From assembly GCA_021464415.1 (NCBI GenBank), contig CM038470.1:27119601-27183600 (forward strand): 64,000 bases of DNA, read 5' to 3'. This document shows, piece after piece, positions 12,085-24,013 of the stretch. The translations under genes were made by a program, and so were the position numbers. Source of the DNA: Lonicera japonica (taxonomy: Eukaryota; Streptophyta; Magnoliopsida; Dipsacales; Caprifoliaceae). The notes below the pieces were generated by a model. It worked only from the letters and a program-made list of their open reading frames with translations. It did no database searches and was not told the origin of the DNA. The first letter of the stretch is position 1. Every line of letters starts with the position of its first letter.

Positions 12085-12840
12085 GTGTTTGATCGTCAAG
12101 AAAGTTACGCAAGAAAATTTTTCTTGAAAAAGTGAAATGAAATGAAGTGAAGGAAAAATAAACTCTTTTTCCCGTATGTGTTTATTTGACGACATAATAG
12201 AATTATGTGGCATATACTATAACCAATAACTTGCATGATAAAATATATAAATAAATTAGTACAAATATATAACTAAAAGTAGAAAAATATATTAAAATTA
12301 TCGAAAAATAAAATAATGTAACAAATATTCATATAACTTCTATAAAACAAAAAAAAACATAAATTAATATTTTATAGCTATAATTGTTTGAAATATAAAT
12401 TAGTAGTTTTACACCTTTTACTAGTAAATTATTGTCATAATATAATACAGTAATTCGGTAACTTTAATAAATAAAATATACTAACATGTAAATTAATATT
12501 ATATATAATTTAGCATAATTTATGTAAATTAATTTACAAATAACTAGTCTTAAACTAATTTTAGGAAAACAAATTTATACTAACAGTAAAATAGTTTTTC
12601 TTTTTCTTTTTTCTTTTTTTGTAACTAACTATGTGTTTATAGAAAATTGTATAAGTTTCTCCCAATATTCCCACAAAATCCTGTCAATTTTTCAATAATT
12701 TGAAGGAAAATCTTTTTAGCAAGAAAGTTGTAGAAAAGTTGCAGAGGTACTTCCCCGCAAACCAAACTCAAAAAAATGTTGGAAAAATGATTTTTCTTCA
12801 CTTTTCTTTTGACTTTCCTTCTATCCAAACAGAGCCTTAG
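12085..12840. mobile_element. Possible foldback/MITE relic
   Basis: The right side, reverse-complemented, begins GGCTCTGTTTGGATAGAAGG. It loosely mirrors the left side ('gtgtttgatcgtcaagaaag'), with further inverted similarity inward (gtgaagaaaaat / cttgaaaaagtg). The match is weak and no target duplication was seen. The interior is very A+T-rich with no coding capacity. Confidence 0.3.
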
Positions 12841-13793
12841 AGATTTTAGATGCGTAATATACACCCCCTTACCTTAAAAAAGAATCAAATAATTAAGCGA
12901 AATTATATTTACACGACAAATAAAATTTAAAATTACCGCACAATGGAAATTACAACAAAAATATAAATTTTCTTAAAACACCATCAAATATACCAAAGAC
13001 AATTAAACTAAATTAGATTAAACACTAGCTACATACCGAAAATCACCACAAAAACTCTTGTGCACCACTGAGGACAATTTGTTTAAATTAATTAAAATTT
13101 TCCTTTCCCTCTCTCATGTTTCTCTTTCTCTTTGACTCCAATTCAATTTTTCTCTCTCTTTAATTCTCTCCAACAACAAATTCTTTCACTCACAATTACT
13201 ACTATCCCTCTAGAAACGATTCTATTGCAGAAAAAAAAAAAAAAGCGATCGAGAAAGTGGGAGCAAGCACTTCTATTATAGGTTAATTAGTTTTTGGTTT
13301 GGTTGTGGTATATAATTGGTTTTGTTATTTTTTTTTTTGGTTAAGTGGACAATGTTTTTAACCAACTTTGTGGTATATATAAACTTGATTTGCATAAAAT
13401 TGGGATATTGGTTTGTTAGAAAATTGAGTTATTGGTTTTGTTATTTGAAATAATGATTTGTTAAGTAAGTTTATGACAAAATTTGAAAAATTATGGAAAC
13501 GCCGTAAGACATTACGGAATTTTGTCTTCATGTTAAGGTATTACCGAGTATGAAACCAAAAATATGCAACAATATGCAAAAATATCAATTTTTCTACATT
13601 GTTTGGTCGACCCTTTTATGGACCAAAATTCTCTGTTCGGTAAAAATACCACCGAATTATACAACTGATTCGCACAACATAGCTAAGAATATAACCTAAT
13701 CTCCGTACTGCACTACATACCTAATTTATGTTGGCAGTTGATTGCCGAACTTGTTCACTTTATTCTGTTGTTCATTGTTAAATGATTCGTTAA
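12841..13793. other. Intergenic DNA
   Basis: No gene recognised. 13090-13230 is pyrimidine-rich on the plus strand and could be a decayed 5' leader, but no coding frame follows it. Confidence 0.5.
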
Positions 13794-13801
13794 ATCTCGA
13801 C

Positions 13802-14277
13802 CAGGGCCGGACCTGAGAATTCAGGGGCCTGAAGCAAAATTTATGAATGGGGCCCTCTATCCTTAAATTTTTAGGTTTTTTTTTCTAAGCATCCAAATTC
13901 AAAAAAAATAAATAAAATAAAATTAATCTACATAAATGATCACTACGAAGAGCTCGCTGCTTTGATACTAATCGACCATCTCCTTCTCCAACGAACTACG
14001 AAGAGCTCACCCCTTTTTTTCCTCCTTTGGTTTATGTGAAGAGTCGGAAGGGAAACTAAGAGAGATGTGGTGTAATGCTTTAGTTTTTTTTCTTTTTTGG
14101 TCTACCTTCTACCTTTAGCTTTAATTTGGAATAAACTTATAAACATAATTACAATTCTACCTCCAAAATTTTGAAACTTTACAAATTTAACCTTAAATTT
14201 TAAAAAATTATGGGGCCCTTACAAAATTTGGGGCCTGAGGCGAGGGCCTGTTCTGGCTGACCTCAGGTCCGGCTCTA
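13802..14277. mobile_element. hAT-type MITE with 8-bp target duplication
   Basis: The 476-bp element starts CAGGGCCGGACCTGAG and ends CTCAGGTCCGGCTCTA, inverted repeats that match at 14 of 16 positions. It is flanked on both sides by ATCTCGAC (13794-13801 and 14278-14285), a perfect 8-bp duplication as made by hAT transposases. The CAGGG/TAGAG termini also fit hAT. No coding capacity, so it moved using a transposase supplied elsewhere. Confidence 0.85.
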
Positions 14278-14285
14278 ATCTCGAC

Positions 14286-15110
14286 ACAAAATGCTGAAAT
14301 TTTAAACTCTTACTGAGTACGCCACAAAAATTATCTTAATTCTATCACAAATTAAATATTTTATTTTTTACTTAAAACACTACATACCTTTTGGCTTTTT
14401 TTAATTTGACCACAAAAAATATGATGTGTGTAATATAATTTTGTCATTATTAGTATATGGGGTGCTACAGCACAGAAGGTATTTTCTCTATACACAAATA
14501 TTATATATTAGTTTAGTTGATACGGATTTGTTGTTTAGTTGTTTAACAGGGATGTGAACAGTGAGTTGCAAAAATTGATTTTTTTTTTAAGATAAAAAAT
14601 TCACCAGACCATACTAAACCGATATTTAAAATTTTTGAATATTAATAGTAATAAATTTTGACCAACTTAAATTCCCCTACAATACTCAGGACATCGGTTT
14701 TAATACAGTAATCGTAACAAACATACCTCTACAAATTAGAGTAATAGCTCTTTTGAATTAAAATAAATGACATGTAACTTTTATTTTACGCGAGAATGAC
14801 ATCGTTTTCAGCGTATGCATTTCATTATAGTAGCTCTTTTGAATTAAATAAATGACATATTGTTTTGAATTAATAAAGAAATTAGAGTAGTAGCTCTATC
14901 GAATTAAATAATTCTCGGCAACACTTCCATTCGATCACCATATGCTGAGAATAATATCTTATGCACAAGAAAAAAAATTATTAAATAAATCATATTTTCT
15001 CCAAATTTTTTATCCCATGACGAGGCTTTTATCCCATGCTGAGAATGGTGCTTAATACAAGACGTTTATTTTTAAAATCCATTTGTTACAAATTGGCACA
15101 ATATATCATT
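14286..15110. other. A+T-rich intergenic DNA
   Basis: Nothing recognised. The phrase 'tagctcttttgaattaaa.taaatgaca' recurs about three times between 14740 and 14910, a short local repeat. Confidence 0.5.
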
Positions 15111-15113
15111 GAC

Positions 15114-15300
15114 TTCCCACGTCAGTAGGCCACGTCAACAAACCATATCAGCGTTAGCTTTTTACGTCAGCTAGCCACATCACTAAGCCACGCCAGCTTT
15201 GACTTAGCCTCTGCATTCCACGTCAGCAAGCCACGTCAGCTTTGACTTACCGACATCAGTGTTGACTTTCCACGTTAGCAAGTCACGTCAACCTAGGTCA
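15114..15300. repeat. Cluster of CCACGTCAGC-like words
   Basis: About ten imperfect copies of the word (c)cACGTcAgC occur in under 190 bp, separated by related spacers ('aagccacgtcagctttgactt'). Five contain the exact core CACGTCA. It sits just upstream of the copia relic at 15.7 kb. It could be a degenerate short tandem repeat or a cluster of ACGT-core (bZIP-type) binding sites. Confidence 0.7.
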
Positions 15301-15739
15301 AGTTTTTATATTATTCCCATTTTGACCTTAGACTTTTATGATAATTAAAAATCAACCCCTAAACTTCCAGATGTTTATGTATTGATCCCAACTCTTCCAT
15401 ATTAACCCCAAAACTTCTATTATTTTAGTACCAGCTCTGAAAAATCTTTCATATGGACCCCAGATCTTTGATTATTTTCATGTCAGCTCCCACACTTTCA
15501 AGTTACTTCCATATTAACCCAAACTCCCAGCCTTTTCCAGAATTACCCACAAAATCATCCCAAACTTTCCAGCTACGTATTTTCATATTTACCCAAAACT
15601 CTTCTAGTTACTACTAAATTAACTCCAAATCATTCGGTTACTTCCAAAATTAGCTTCCAGTGTAACCAAACCATATGGATTTTACCTAAATCTCTCAACT
15701 TATTTTCATTACTGTTTACCATCACATAATCCAACTCCA

Positions 15740-16870
15740 TCTGTTATTAATAATGATCTTGCAGAATTACTAAAACAAGTTTTATCTGGTCCATCTCATG
15801 CAATGTCTGCCACTCTAGGTAACTCTTGTTATTTTGATTATGGTTGCTGCAATCACATGACCCTTGACCCTATAATATTTCTCTCTAAACACTCTACCTT
15901 GCACATTTCTCTCATTAAAATTGCTTATGGGTCCCAGTTACATGTCACCCATATTGGATCAGTTTCTACAGCCAATTTATCTCATTCATCTATTTTTCAT
16001 ATACTTCAATTGACTATTAATCTTATGTCTGTTGGTCAACTTTGTGATCTTGACTTAACTATTGTATTTTCCTCTTATAATTGTCATGTACAGGATCCAA
16101 GGACAAAGCAAATTATTGGGATAAGCCGTAAAGTCGATCATATGGTTGAGCTTGTCCACCTTCATACACCAACATATATTACCACATTTACCGTCTTTGC
16201 TGTTCCCGCTCTCTCCACCTCATCTCTGGAATTTTGGCACTCTCGGTTAAGTCATGTGCATATTGATTGATTTAAATCTCATTTTTCTACCAGTAGATTA
16301 AGAAAAGTTAAGTCATAAGATATTTCGTGTCAATTGTGTTAACTTGAAAAACAACCTACACTTTCTTTTAATAATAGTGATTATATTTCCTCTACACTTT
16401 TTGACCTTATTCATTTTGATATTTAAGGACCTTCTCCTCATAACACTATGGGAGGATCTAAATAATTTTTTTTTGTTTTCATAGATGATTACACTCATAT
16501 TACCTGGATATATCTCATGAAAAATCGTTCCGAATTACCATAAATTTATTACAACTTTGCCCAAATAATTCAAACTCAATTTTCTTGACCGATCAAAATA
16601 TTACGTGCTAATAATGCTACGGAATACAAAGAGTCCAATTGTCTCAAATACTTACATTAGCAAGGAATTATTTCTCAATACTCATGTCCTGGTACATGTT
16701 AGTAAAATGGTAGTGCTGAATGCAAATATCGTCATATTCTAAACACTGTCCAAACTCTTCTCATATCCAGCGGATATCCCGAATGATTTTAGGGAGAAGC
16801 AACCCTTACTACAGTCTACACCATTAATCGTCATCATATTCCAGCCTTCCAAGATGATCACTAAATGGAG
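15740..16870 (+). pseudogene. Ty1/copia polyprotein relic (protease to integrase)
   Basis: The open stretch 15803-16270 encodes the end of a copia protease and the gag-pre-integrase region. The catalytic motif is FDYGCCNHM, where the family has D-S/T-G, so the active-site Ser is replaced by Tyr. It is followed by the conserved 'INLMSVGQLCD' and 'LEFWHSRLSHVHID' segments. Downstream, with several stops, integrase pieces are readable (FIDDYTHITWIYLM near 16.48 kb; NGSAECKYRHILNTVQTLL near 16.7 kb). There are no LTRs, gag or RT. The nearest relative in the window is the minus-strand copia relic at 17.7-23.2 kb, which shares the GSQL...GQLCDL block. Dead fragment. Confidence 0.8.
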
Positions 16871-17748
16871 TATCATAAAGCGGAGTTATAACATGTTCCC
16901 AAACCTAAACCAGGATTTGAACCCCGACCTGCACCCATACTCGAATTCATATAAAATGATCTCTCTTTCACAGTCCGACTTTTATTAGACGGGAGAAGAA
17001 CTGCTAAAAGAAATTAAGGGAGTGTTTCTATGAGAGTTGGAGTTATGATGCATGCAGTTAAAGGAGGAGGAAACAAAGTCGTTGCAGAAAAAAGTAGTAC
17101 CAAGCACTGAAGTCGTGGAACGAATATCGGAGTATCAAATTGAAGCGAGAGATTATATATGTTTTGTTTATATATAATATGTATCCATGATCCTTTTGCT
17201 TTTGCTTTTCTCTATCTACACAGTATCCTCCTCTCTTTCGCTCTCATCACCGAACTTTATCCCTCACAGGCAATGACTATGCATTCACTTTGATGTGTTG
17301 GTCTACGCTTTGTATAATATCATAGCTAAAATCTTTGATAAATAAGAAAAATTAGAATAGTACTAATTCATTTTAGCACCATAAAATTCTGCCTGTACAA
17401 ATGAGGCTAGTGAAGGTCGGTATTCATTCAGAGTTTGTTAGTTAGTAAGGCACCTTAATTATGAACGGATGGATTAGAAGGGAAGTTACACAATGGAGCA
17501 ATGAAGGCTCACGAAGTAGATAACCAACATACCATACAACGTCTACCTTTATCACCTCTTAAAACTTCCATCACCATTAGCTCCTTCTCTAGCTCCGTAA
17601 AAATATTATCTTTTATATATAAAGAAAAATACTAAAAAGATTTTGTTTTGATTTAATATTCTCCAAATTGGTTGGAGGATTCTATTTCCTCATCTATATA
17701 GCAATTCGGTTCAAACTCAATGAGTTTGTTTAGGTTGATTAAAAAAAA
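16871..17748. other. Intergenic DNA
   Basis: No gene or element ends recognised between the two copia relics. Confidence 0.5.
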
Positions 17749-17965
17749 TGTTAAAAACAGAGAGGGGAGAAAGAGAGAGAGAATTCTCTCCCTATATATA
17801 TATTGGATTGAATAAATTGATATAAGTAGAGCCTATTTATTTGGTGAAAAATACAATGTGAATAAGGAAAATAATAAATAATTAAATTTGTCAACTATGG
17901 AAATCATCGAGGTCAACTTTTATATATATTTATATATATGGTAAACATTATAATATATGCTGACA
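17749..17965 (-). repeat. 3' LTR of the degenerate copia element
   Basis: Starts TGTTAAAAACAG and ends TGCTGACA, with the polypurine tract directly beyond it. About 217 bp, similar to 23047-23236. Confidence 0.65.
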
Positions 17966-18040
17966 TCCCCCTCAAATTTAAGGTGTGAAATGAGAAACCA
18001 TCTTGTGTTTGAAAATGAGATCTTATAACCAGACAGGTGA

Positions 18041-18875
18041 ATGAACTTTGGTTAAGATGTCGGCAAAACCAGACTACTAGACCAAATAAGACAAAACTCG
18101 TTGTTCTCGGACCATATCGGTTTCGGTCGGTCCTCGGTCTAGATGGTAAATCAATGGAACAATGTCAATATACAAATCTACAAGCTTTTTACACAATAAT
18201 CCCACACATATATTCACGAAACTTTTGTATAAATTTGAAGAAAATCAAATTAATATACAATTTTAAAAAAATTGGAGTCTTATGTATTAATTGATGCATA
18301 TATATAAAAAGAGGAAAACTTATCTTGAAAATTACAGATCGATTGTGTTTAAATCACTAGCCGAAACCCATCGATTTGCACCATTGACGACTATGGACTG
18401 TTAGCCTAGATTTTACTCCTTTGTTATTGATTTTTTCTTCTTTTTATGTGGTGCCTTTTTCTTAAGGGCAATATTAAAAGGGTCTGGGTTTTAATTTTAA
18501 AAATGAATATATGAATCGTAAGGGAATACTACAAAGAAGATAGATTAAGAGTTTAATTTCTAGAGAGAGGGATGTAGTTAATAGAGATCGAGAGAAATTA
18601 AAGTGGGTCTTATCCAATTGATTGACTTTCAATCAACGACTGGCATCATATTAAAAGTAATCCATATGAAGGAAGATACACCAATCAGAAAATGTAACAC
18701 ATATGTGTTATTCGGTCAGTTCGATTTTATCATTTTTTTAAAAAGAAGACCAAGGACCGGACCGAAGTTATTTGGCCTAACAATTTTAAAACTAGACCAG
18801 ATGGTAAAAAAAACCTGGTATTTTTGTTCGGTTCGGTTGGTTTAATCGGTCCGGTTCGATTTTTGCACACCCATA
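18041..18875. repeat. Inverted-repeat segment inside the copia relic
   Basis: The block around 18100-18145 (rich in 'cggtttcggtcggtcctcgg') is mirrored by 18745-18785 ('ggaccggaccgaag', 'ctagaccagatgg'). The right border carries 'ccggttcgatttttgcacaccc', a phrase typical of A/C-rich plant foldback repeats. It may be a MITE nested in the 3' end of the copia relic. The exact ends are not resolved. Confidence 0.3.
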
Positions 18876-19321
18876 GTTGCGAGTGACATATTGGCGAAAA
18901 ATATAACAGTTAATTTATATATATTTGGTACGCTCATGAAAAACATCATTATGAGCAATCTAAATGGCACTTTGATAATCACAACATATTATATATAATG
19001 GAAATACTTTGAGGAGCACCCATGTCTTCAAAAAGCCGTCGAATCCATACAAGCTACTGTGTAGTATCAGTTAGACCACAATATTTTGCCCCAGTACTGA
19101 TCTAGAGACTAGGGACTCTTCAACGCCATGAGGTCAAAGAGTCCCTAAGGAAAAAACAATAACACATAATGAATCATCGATCAATAGGATCCCCAGCCCA
19201 ATTAGCGTCAAAATAAGCCTGTAGCTCAAGTGTGAAGACTTGGAAGAGAATTGAAGACCATGAAACATCATTCTCTTGAGATAATGACGAATTCGGAGAA
19301 TGACATCATAAATAGTAGGGA

Positions 19322-19948
19322 TCAGACATAAATTAACTGACTAGATGAACTGCATAAGCCGATATCTAAATGAGTAACAATGAAATATAGGGTGCCAACT
19401 AATTGCATACATAAAGTAACATCACTGAATGGAGTACCATCAAGCAAAGTGATCTTCAAATTAGTTTTCAAAGGGGTGGATACAGTCTTGCAGTATATAA
19501 GGCCAACTCGAGTAAAAATGTCAAAATTGTACTTTGCCTGAGAGAGATAGTATCTCACATAATTAGAGAGAACTGCAAGACTAAGAAGGTAATTAAGATG
19601 ATTGAGATCTTTCATCTCAAAGTGCTGACTGATAGAATGTTTGAGGTTAAAGATACTAGTTGTATCATTCCCAGTAGTTATTATATCTTCTGCATAAACA
19701 AAAAGTAGTAAAATACCACTATATGTTTTACGAATGAATACACCAGAGTTAAAAAAGCTCGAAAAAAAACCCTGCTTCTTAATAATGGAACTAAACTTGG
19801 CAAACCAGGCACAACAAGATTGTTTAAGTCTATATAAAGCACGGCGAAATTTGCAAACTTGTGACAGAGAATATGAGTAACCCGAAGGTGGTTTTATATA
19901 GACTTTTTCCTTGAAATTGACATTTATAAAGGCACTTTTCACATCCAT
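19322..19948 (-). pseudogene. Copia reverse transcriptase fragment, active site lost
   Basis: A 208-residue open frame with clear Ty1/copia RT: MDVKSAFINVNFKEKVY.KPP, ALYRLKQSCCAWFAKFSS, and the region around the catalytic box. Where the family has Y-V-D-D this copy reads Y-A-E-D (LLLFVYAEDIITTG), so one catalytic Asp is lost. The frame starts and ends inside the domain and its flanks have stops. It is part of the minus-strand relic between gag/protease (21.3-22.0 kb) and the 3' LTR (17.75 kb). Confidence 0.85.
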
Positions 19949-20029
19949 CTGAAAAAGATCCCGATGTTAAATAGAAGTAATGGCAAGAAGAGTACGAACA
20001 GATGTTTGGCAGACAACATGAGCTAAAGT

Positions 20030-21230
20030 TTTCTCATAATCAATGCTATACTCTTAGGTGAAACCAATAACAACAAGATAGGATTAGTACCATTCCATCG
20101 AGCTATCATTGTTGGTTTTAATTTTATAAACCCATTTATAACCAACATCTATCTTCCTAGGTGAGAAAGCAACTAACACCTATGTTTGAGCTTTTTTAAG
20201 GCCTGCAGTTCCACAAACATATCTTGTTACCAAAGTGGGTTAGAACTAGCATCATTATATGAAGAGGGCTCATGATGTAATAACATGGTAAAGTAACGAT
20301 GATAGTCACGAAGATGATGCAGAAGATCTCTTACCTGAGTGGACTGCCATATCAGAGGCGAAATGGTTGATTAACTAAAAAGATTAATACACATGGCATT
20401 TTCAGTGGAATCGGCCATTTTTGGAAGCTTGTTTAATGTTGATGATTTAGATAATAGAACAAGATCAATGGTAGATGCGGATTATTGGTGGATATATCAG
20501 GATGATCAAGAGTCGAAATGTATAGTTTAACTAAGGATGAGTTATCTATAATAGACAGTGAAAGGTCAATGGTGGAATTGGTGAAAAAGGGAAGAGGAGA
20601 ATCCTTAGAAATATGAAAAAGAATATTTTATGTTCCCAAAAAATATGACGAATGATATAGAGATGTTTAGAGACATAATCCCAACATCTATATTATTTGT
20701 GTTCAATCCTATACCCCAGGAAACGACAAAGACAAAATTGTGGCTGAAGTTTGGAATGTTCATGTGATTGAAGTAACAAAACAGACATAACCAAATACCT
20801 TTAGGAGGCTATAAGTAGTAGTAATACCATATAACCTTTTATAAGGTGATTGATATCAAAGATTTGATACCAGAATGATATTAATCATATAAACAGCTGT
20901 AAGTGCTGCTTCCCCCACCCTTCCCCCAAAATGTTCTGGACATCCATAAGAGATAATAAAAGTGTGAACAATGTCAAGGTTGTGTCTGTGTTTATACTTA
21001 GTATGACCATTTAGTTGAGATATACAAGGACAGGAATACTGAGAAATGGTTCCCTATTCATGAAAGAATTTAAGAAAAAATGTTTATTTGTATTCCATAG
21101 CATTATTAACACGAAAAACTTTGATAAGATGAAAAAACTGAGTTTTGAACCATTTGGAAAAAATTGCAGTAAATTTGAGGCAATTATAAATGATTTTTTA
21201 TGAGATATATCCAGGTCATGCGTTCACTTC
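20030..21230 (-). pseudogene. Copia integrase / linker region, heavily decayed
   Basis: Lies where integrase is expected, between protease and RT of the minus-strand copia relic. I could read only short scattered pieces, with stops and frameshifts throughout. Inferred mainly from position. Confidence 0.45.
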
Positions 21231-21257
21231 ACAGCATATCCCAATAATCTGCCCCAT

Positions 21258-21572
21258 CTAGAAATCCTGCACATGACAACTAGGAGAGAAATATATAACA
21301 TTCAATCTAAGATCACATAATTGACCAATAGAAATAAGATTTATGATAAATTTTGGAATACGCAAAGTAATCGATAAAGATATATTATGGGTGGCTACTG
21401 TTCCTAAGAGGTTAACATCTAATTGAGAACCATCTACAATAATAATGAAAGATGTGTGTGAAACATGACTTTTAGAGGTAAATATAGTGGAATCGGCATT
21501 CATATACATGATTGTAACAGCCAAAATCAAAGAACCAGGAGGTACCTGAAGTAGCAAACATAACAGTACCAT
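21258..21572 (-). pseudogene. Copia protease / pre-integrase fragment
   Basis: A 104-residue frame with DGSQLDVNLLGTVATHN and FIINLISIGQLCDLRLNV, homologous to the plus-strand relic at 15.8-16.3 kb. The protease catalytic D-S-G region upstream is out of frame. Confidence 0.75.
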
Positions 21573-21655
21573 TAGGAGATATAATTGTTTAAAAAGAAAT
21601 GCAATGTCGTTAATGCTAACTGATGAACTAAAACTATCTAAATAAAGGGCTTTAG

Positions 21656-22012
21656 TTATAGTAGCAGTAACGGAGTTGGTGGGGAAGTGCCTGGGAAGAT
21701 TCTTGTAACATTAAGATTGATAATGTCCCGGTCATGTCTTGTTACATTAGTAGCATGTTTGTTAGGACAATTCAATAGTGAATGATTAGTAGAATAACAA
21801 TATGTACACGTACACGGAGAGGATTTCTTGGAAGATTTTTTGTGGTCGATAGCAAGAACTGCATTAGTATTTTGAGGTTTAGCTCCAAGTCGTGGTTCTT
21901 TATAACGAAGTTCTGTAACAGCATCATCAAAAGATAGTAGAGGATTACGATGGAAAAGAGCAGCCCTGACTAATTTAAAATGATTAGGAAGTCCCATAAG
22001 TAGAGTGGTCAC
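21656..22012 (-). pseudogene. Copia gag fragment with zinc knuckle
   Basis: 118 residues. MTTLLMGLPNHFKLVRAALF and the SFDDAVTELRYKEPRL segment are typical of the end of copia gag. A CCHC knuckle follows (CTYCYSTNHSLLNC, C-x2-C-x4-H-x4-C, all four ligands present). The N-terminal part of gag is lost in 22.0-23.0 kb, where no continuous frame is seen. Confidence 0.8.
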
Positions 22013-23046
22013 ATATTGATGATCCCGATATGTTTCAAATTTACTGGCATCAGTAGGACAGGTTCAGAAAGAGCCAAATGATCCCATGCAATCGATATGT
22101 TTCTTCTACTATTTGAACAAGAGCAACAACCTATTCAGTGACAATTCACCAAACTCTATGGACTTTGAGAAAGTTAGATAAGACTATGCCCAACGTATGT
22201 AGTTTGGTCCGTTGAAAATGACGGGGATATAACGAGAAAATACGGATTTTTTCATTGTGATAGTTGGCTTATAACAGGAACCGTAATAAATAAATTACTT
22301 TTAAGAAAATAAAGGCTTGAAACTTGACTGGAGTAGCTAAAAACCTTAGGAATCGATTTGAAATCTTTGAAAATTGATTTAAAATAGTTCGCACGGGCCA
22401 AGAAAAATAATAAATAATTCTGTTAGATTGAACTGATCAAAAAGAAGGTTGACCAGGGCCGTGAATGGTAATGCGACACGTGTTAAATAGACGCCCGTGG
22501 GCGCGTGGGAAAAGACTAGTACGTGAGCGCATACACAAGCTTGGGCACGTAAGGGAGTGAACAACTGAGAGTGATACCTGCGCGTGGAGACGAAGCACCA
22601 TCAAAATCCCATTCGCAGTGTACGTATATGGGTGCGTGGGTTGTCTGTTGGGGCTAAATCTTATAGCATTGCAACCATCTTGAGGAGACAATTCTAATAA
22701 GATGGATTTTGTCTAGTTAGATGTTGTGGTTATCTGGGCAATGGCATAAGTTGGATCTAAGATTTAAGATTTGTATTGATATGTAAGTTTAAATGATTTC
22801 GACAGTAAATTGGGTTACAGTGGTTTTGTTTAAGAATAGGAGGTTGAGACTTGGGCATCATTGGTGAAAAGGATAGTAGGCGGCTTTGATTTGTAGGCAG
22901 TGATGATGATGATTTGGGTAGGGTTTAAATGTGGAGTGTGTGGGTATTGATCATGATGAGAAACAAGATTGACAAAACCAGCAGCAAATGAAAACCAATA
23001 ACCAGGAATATAAAAGAGGCACGAGAATTTTATCGTTTTGATACCA

Positions 23047-23236
23047 TGTTAAGAACATAAAGAGAAAGAGATATAATTCTATATATATTGGATTGAATAA
23101 ATTGGTACAAGGAGAGCCTTATTTATAAAGTGAAAAATACAATGCGAATAAGGAAAATAATAAACAATTAAATTTGACAACTATACAAATCACCAAGGTC
23201 AACTTTATCTATATACATGTATGGTAAATACTATAA
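23047..23236 (-). repeat. 5' LTR of the degenerate copia element (partial)
   Basis: Starts TGTTAAGAACATAAAGAG and is similar to 17749-17965. The outer ~20 bp seem missing or altered. A decayed tRNA-Met-type primer site adjoins it at 23046 on the inner side. Confidence 0.6.
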
Positions 23237-23940
23237 AAAATAATAAAAAAACTTTATTTAATTTCAAATTTTACACGACACCTATAGAGAGATAAAGAAG
23301 AGGGATTTTCATTTGGCATAGAGAAGTTTGGCCTTGTACACTGTGGGTGGCCAAAAATTTGGGCAAACTCATATGATGAAGTTCTTAGCAAAATCAATGG
23401 AGTAATAGATGAAAATAATACTTAAGACAAGAGATTTTTGGGTACGCTAGGTTCCCCCGGTAGCGCTTATGCTGTTCCGGCAGTACATCCTCCGTTTATG
23501 TGTGTGTGTGTTTGATTTATTAGCTCAAAGGCAATTGAAATGAGGATCCAAGTTACCACTCTCTCTCTAGAAATAATTCCTTTGGTTAGCTCATTATTCT
23601 CCCATTTAGGATCTGGAAGGAGGCCTCCTATCCTGGCTATCCCTTGTTCTATTTATATTCATAGAATTAGGATTACATATGTTACATTAGGGTTAAGGGT
23701 AAGAGACTAAAAAGGGCTTACTCTATCCATTTACAAATTCTCTCATAGAGTTTGGGCTGGCTTATGCTTAGGCCCATTATTATCTTCATAATTTTTATGC
23801 TCCCACATACACTATTAAATAGCAGCGAAATACTATGTTCTCTATGTAGAAAGAATTGTAACAAAAAGAAGAATATTGATAAATAAAGAAGAGATATATT
23901 TTCATTCAGCAAGGAGAGAGACAATAGAGTAAGAGAATAT
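23237..23940. other. Intergenic DNA
   Basis: No gene recognised. It contains a (TG)n run near 23505 and a pyrimidine-rich segment near 23560, and ends where similarity to the 9251 gene begins. Confidence 0.5.
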
Positions 23941-24013
23941 ATTTCCTCTTCTTCTCCATCAAACTCTCCCTTAACACGACCTTCGCATGGGACAGGTGTA
24001 TTTGTTTTAGTTG
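23941..24013 (+). pseudogene. Unknown membrane-protein gene, copy 3, left part
   Basis: Matches about 9401-9475 of the candidate gene ('cttctccatcaaactctccc', then a diverged stretch to 'tttgtttta'). The match stops exactly at the 5-bp target duplication (AGTTG, 24009-24013) of the young copia element and resumes on its other side at 27044. So the pseudogene existed before the insertion. Confidence 0.6.

Larger units (their letters stand above)
17749..23236 (-). mobile_element. Degenerate Ty1/copia retrotransposon
   Basis: About 5.5 kb on the minus strand. Two related short terminal repeats bound it: 17749-17965 and 23047-~23236 (shared 'atatatattggattgaataaattg', 'aaaatacaatg.gaataaggaaaataataaa'). 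The left one is followed inward by a polypurine tract (minus strand TTTGAGGGGGA, 17966-17976), as expected beside a 3' LTR. Inward of the right one, the minus strand reads TGGTATCAAAACG (to 23046), a decayed initiator-tRNA-Met primer site. Right to left, gag, protease and RT remnants follow in copia order. All frames are broken. Confidence 0.8.

Noticed and set aside
22379..22691. Minus-strand frames of 61 and 84 codons
   Set aside because: Fall in the decayed 5' part of the copia relic; translations do not resemble gag and overlap each other in different frames.
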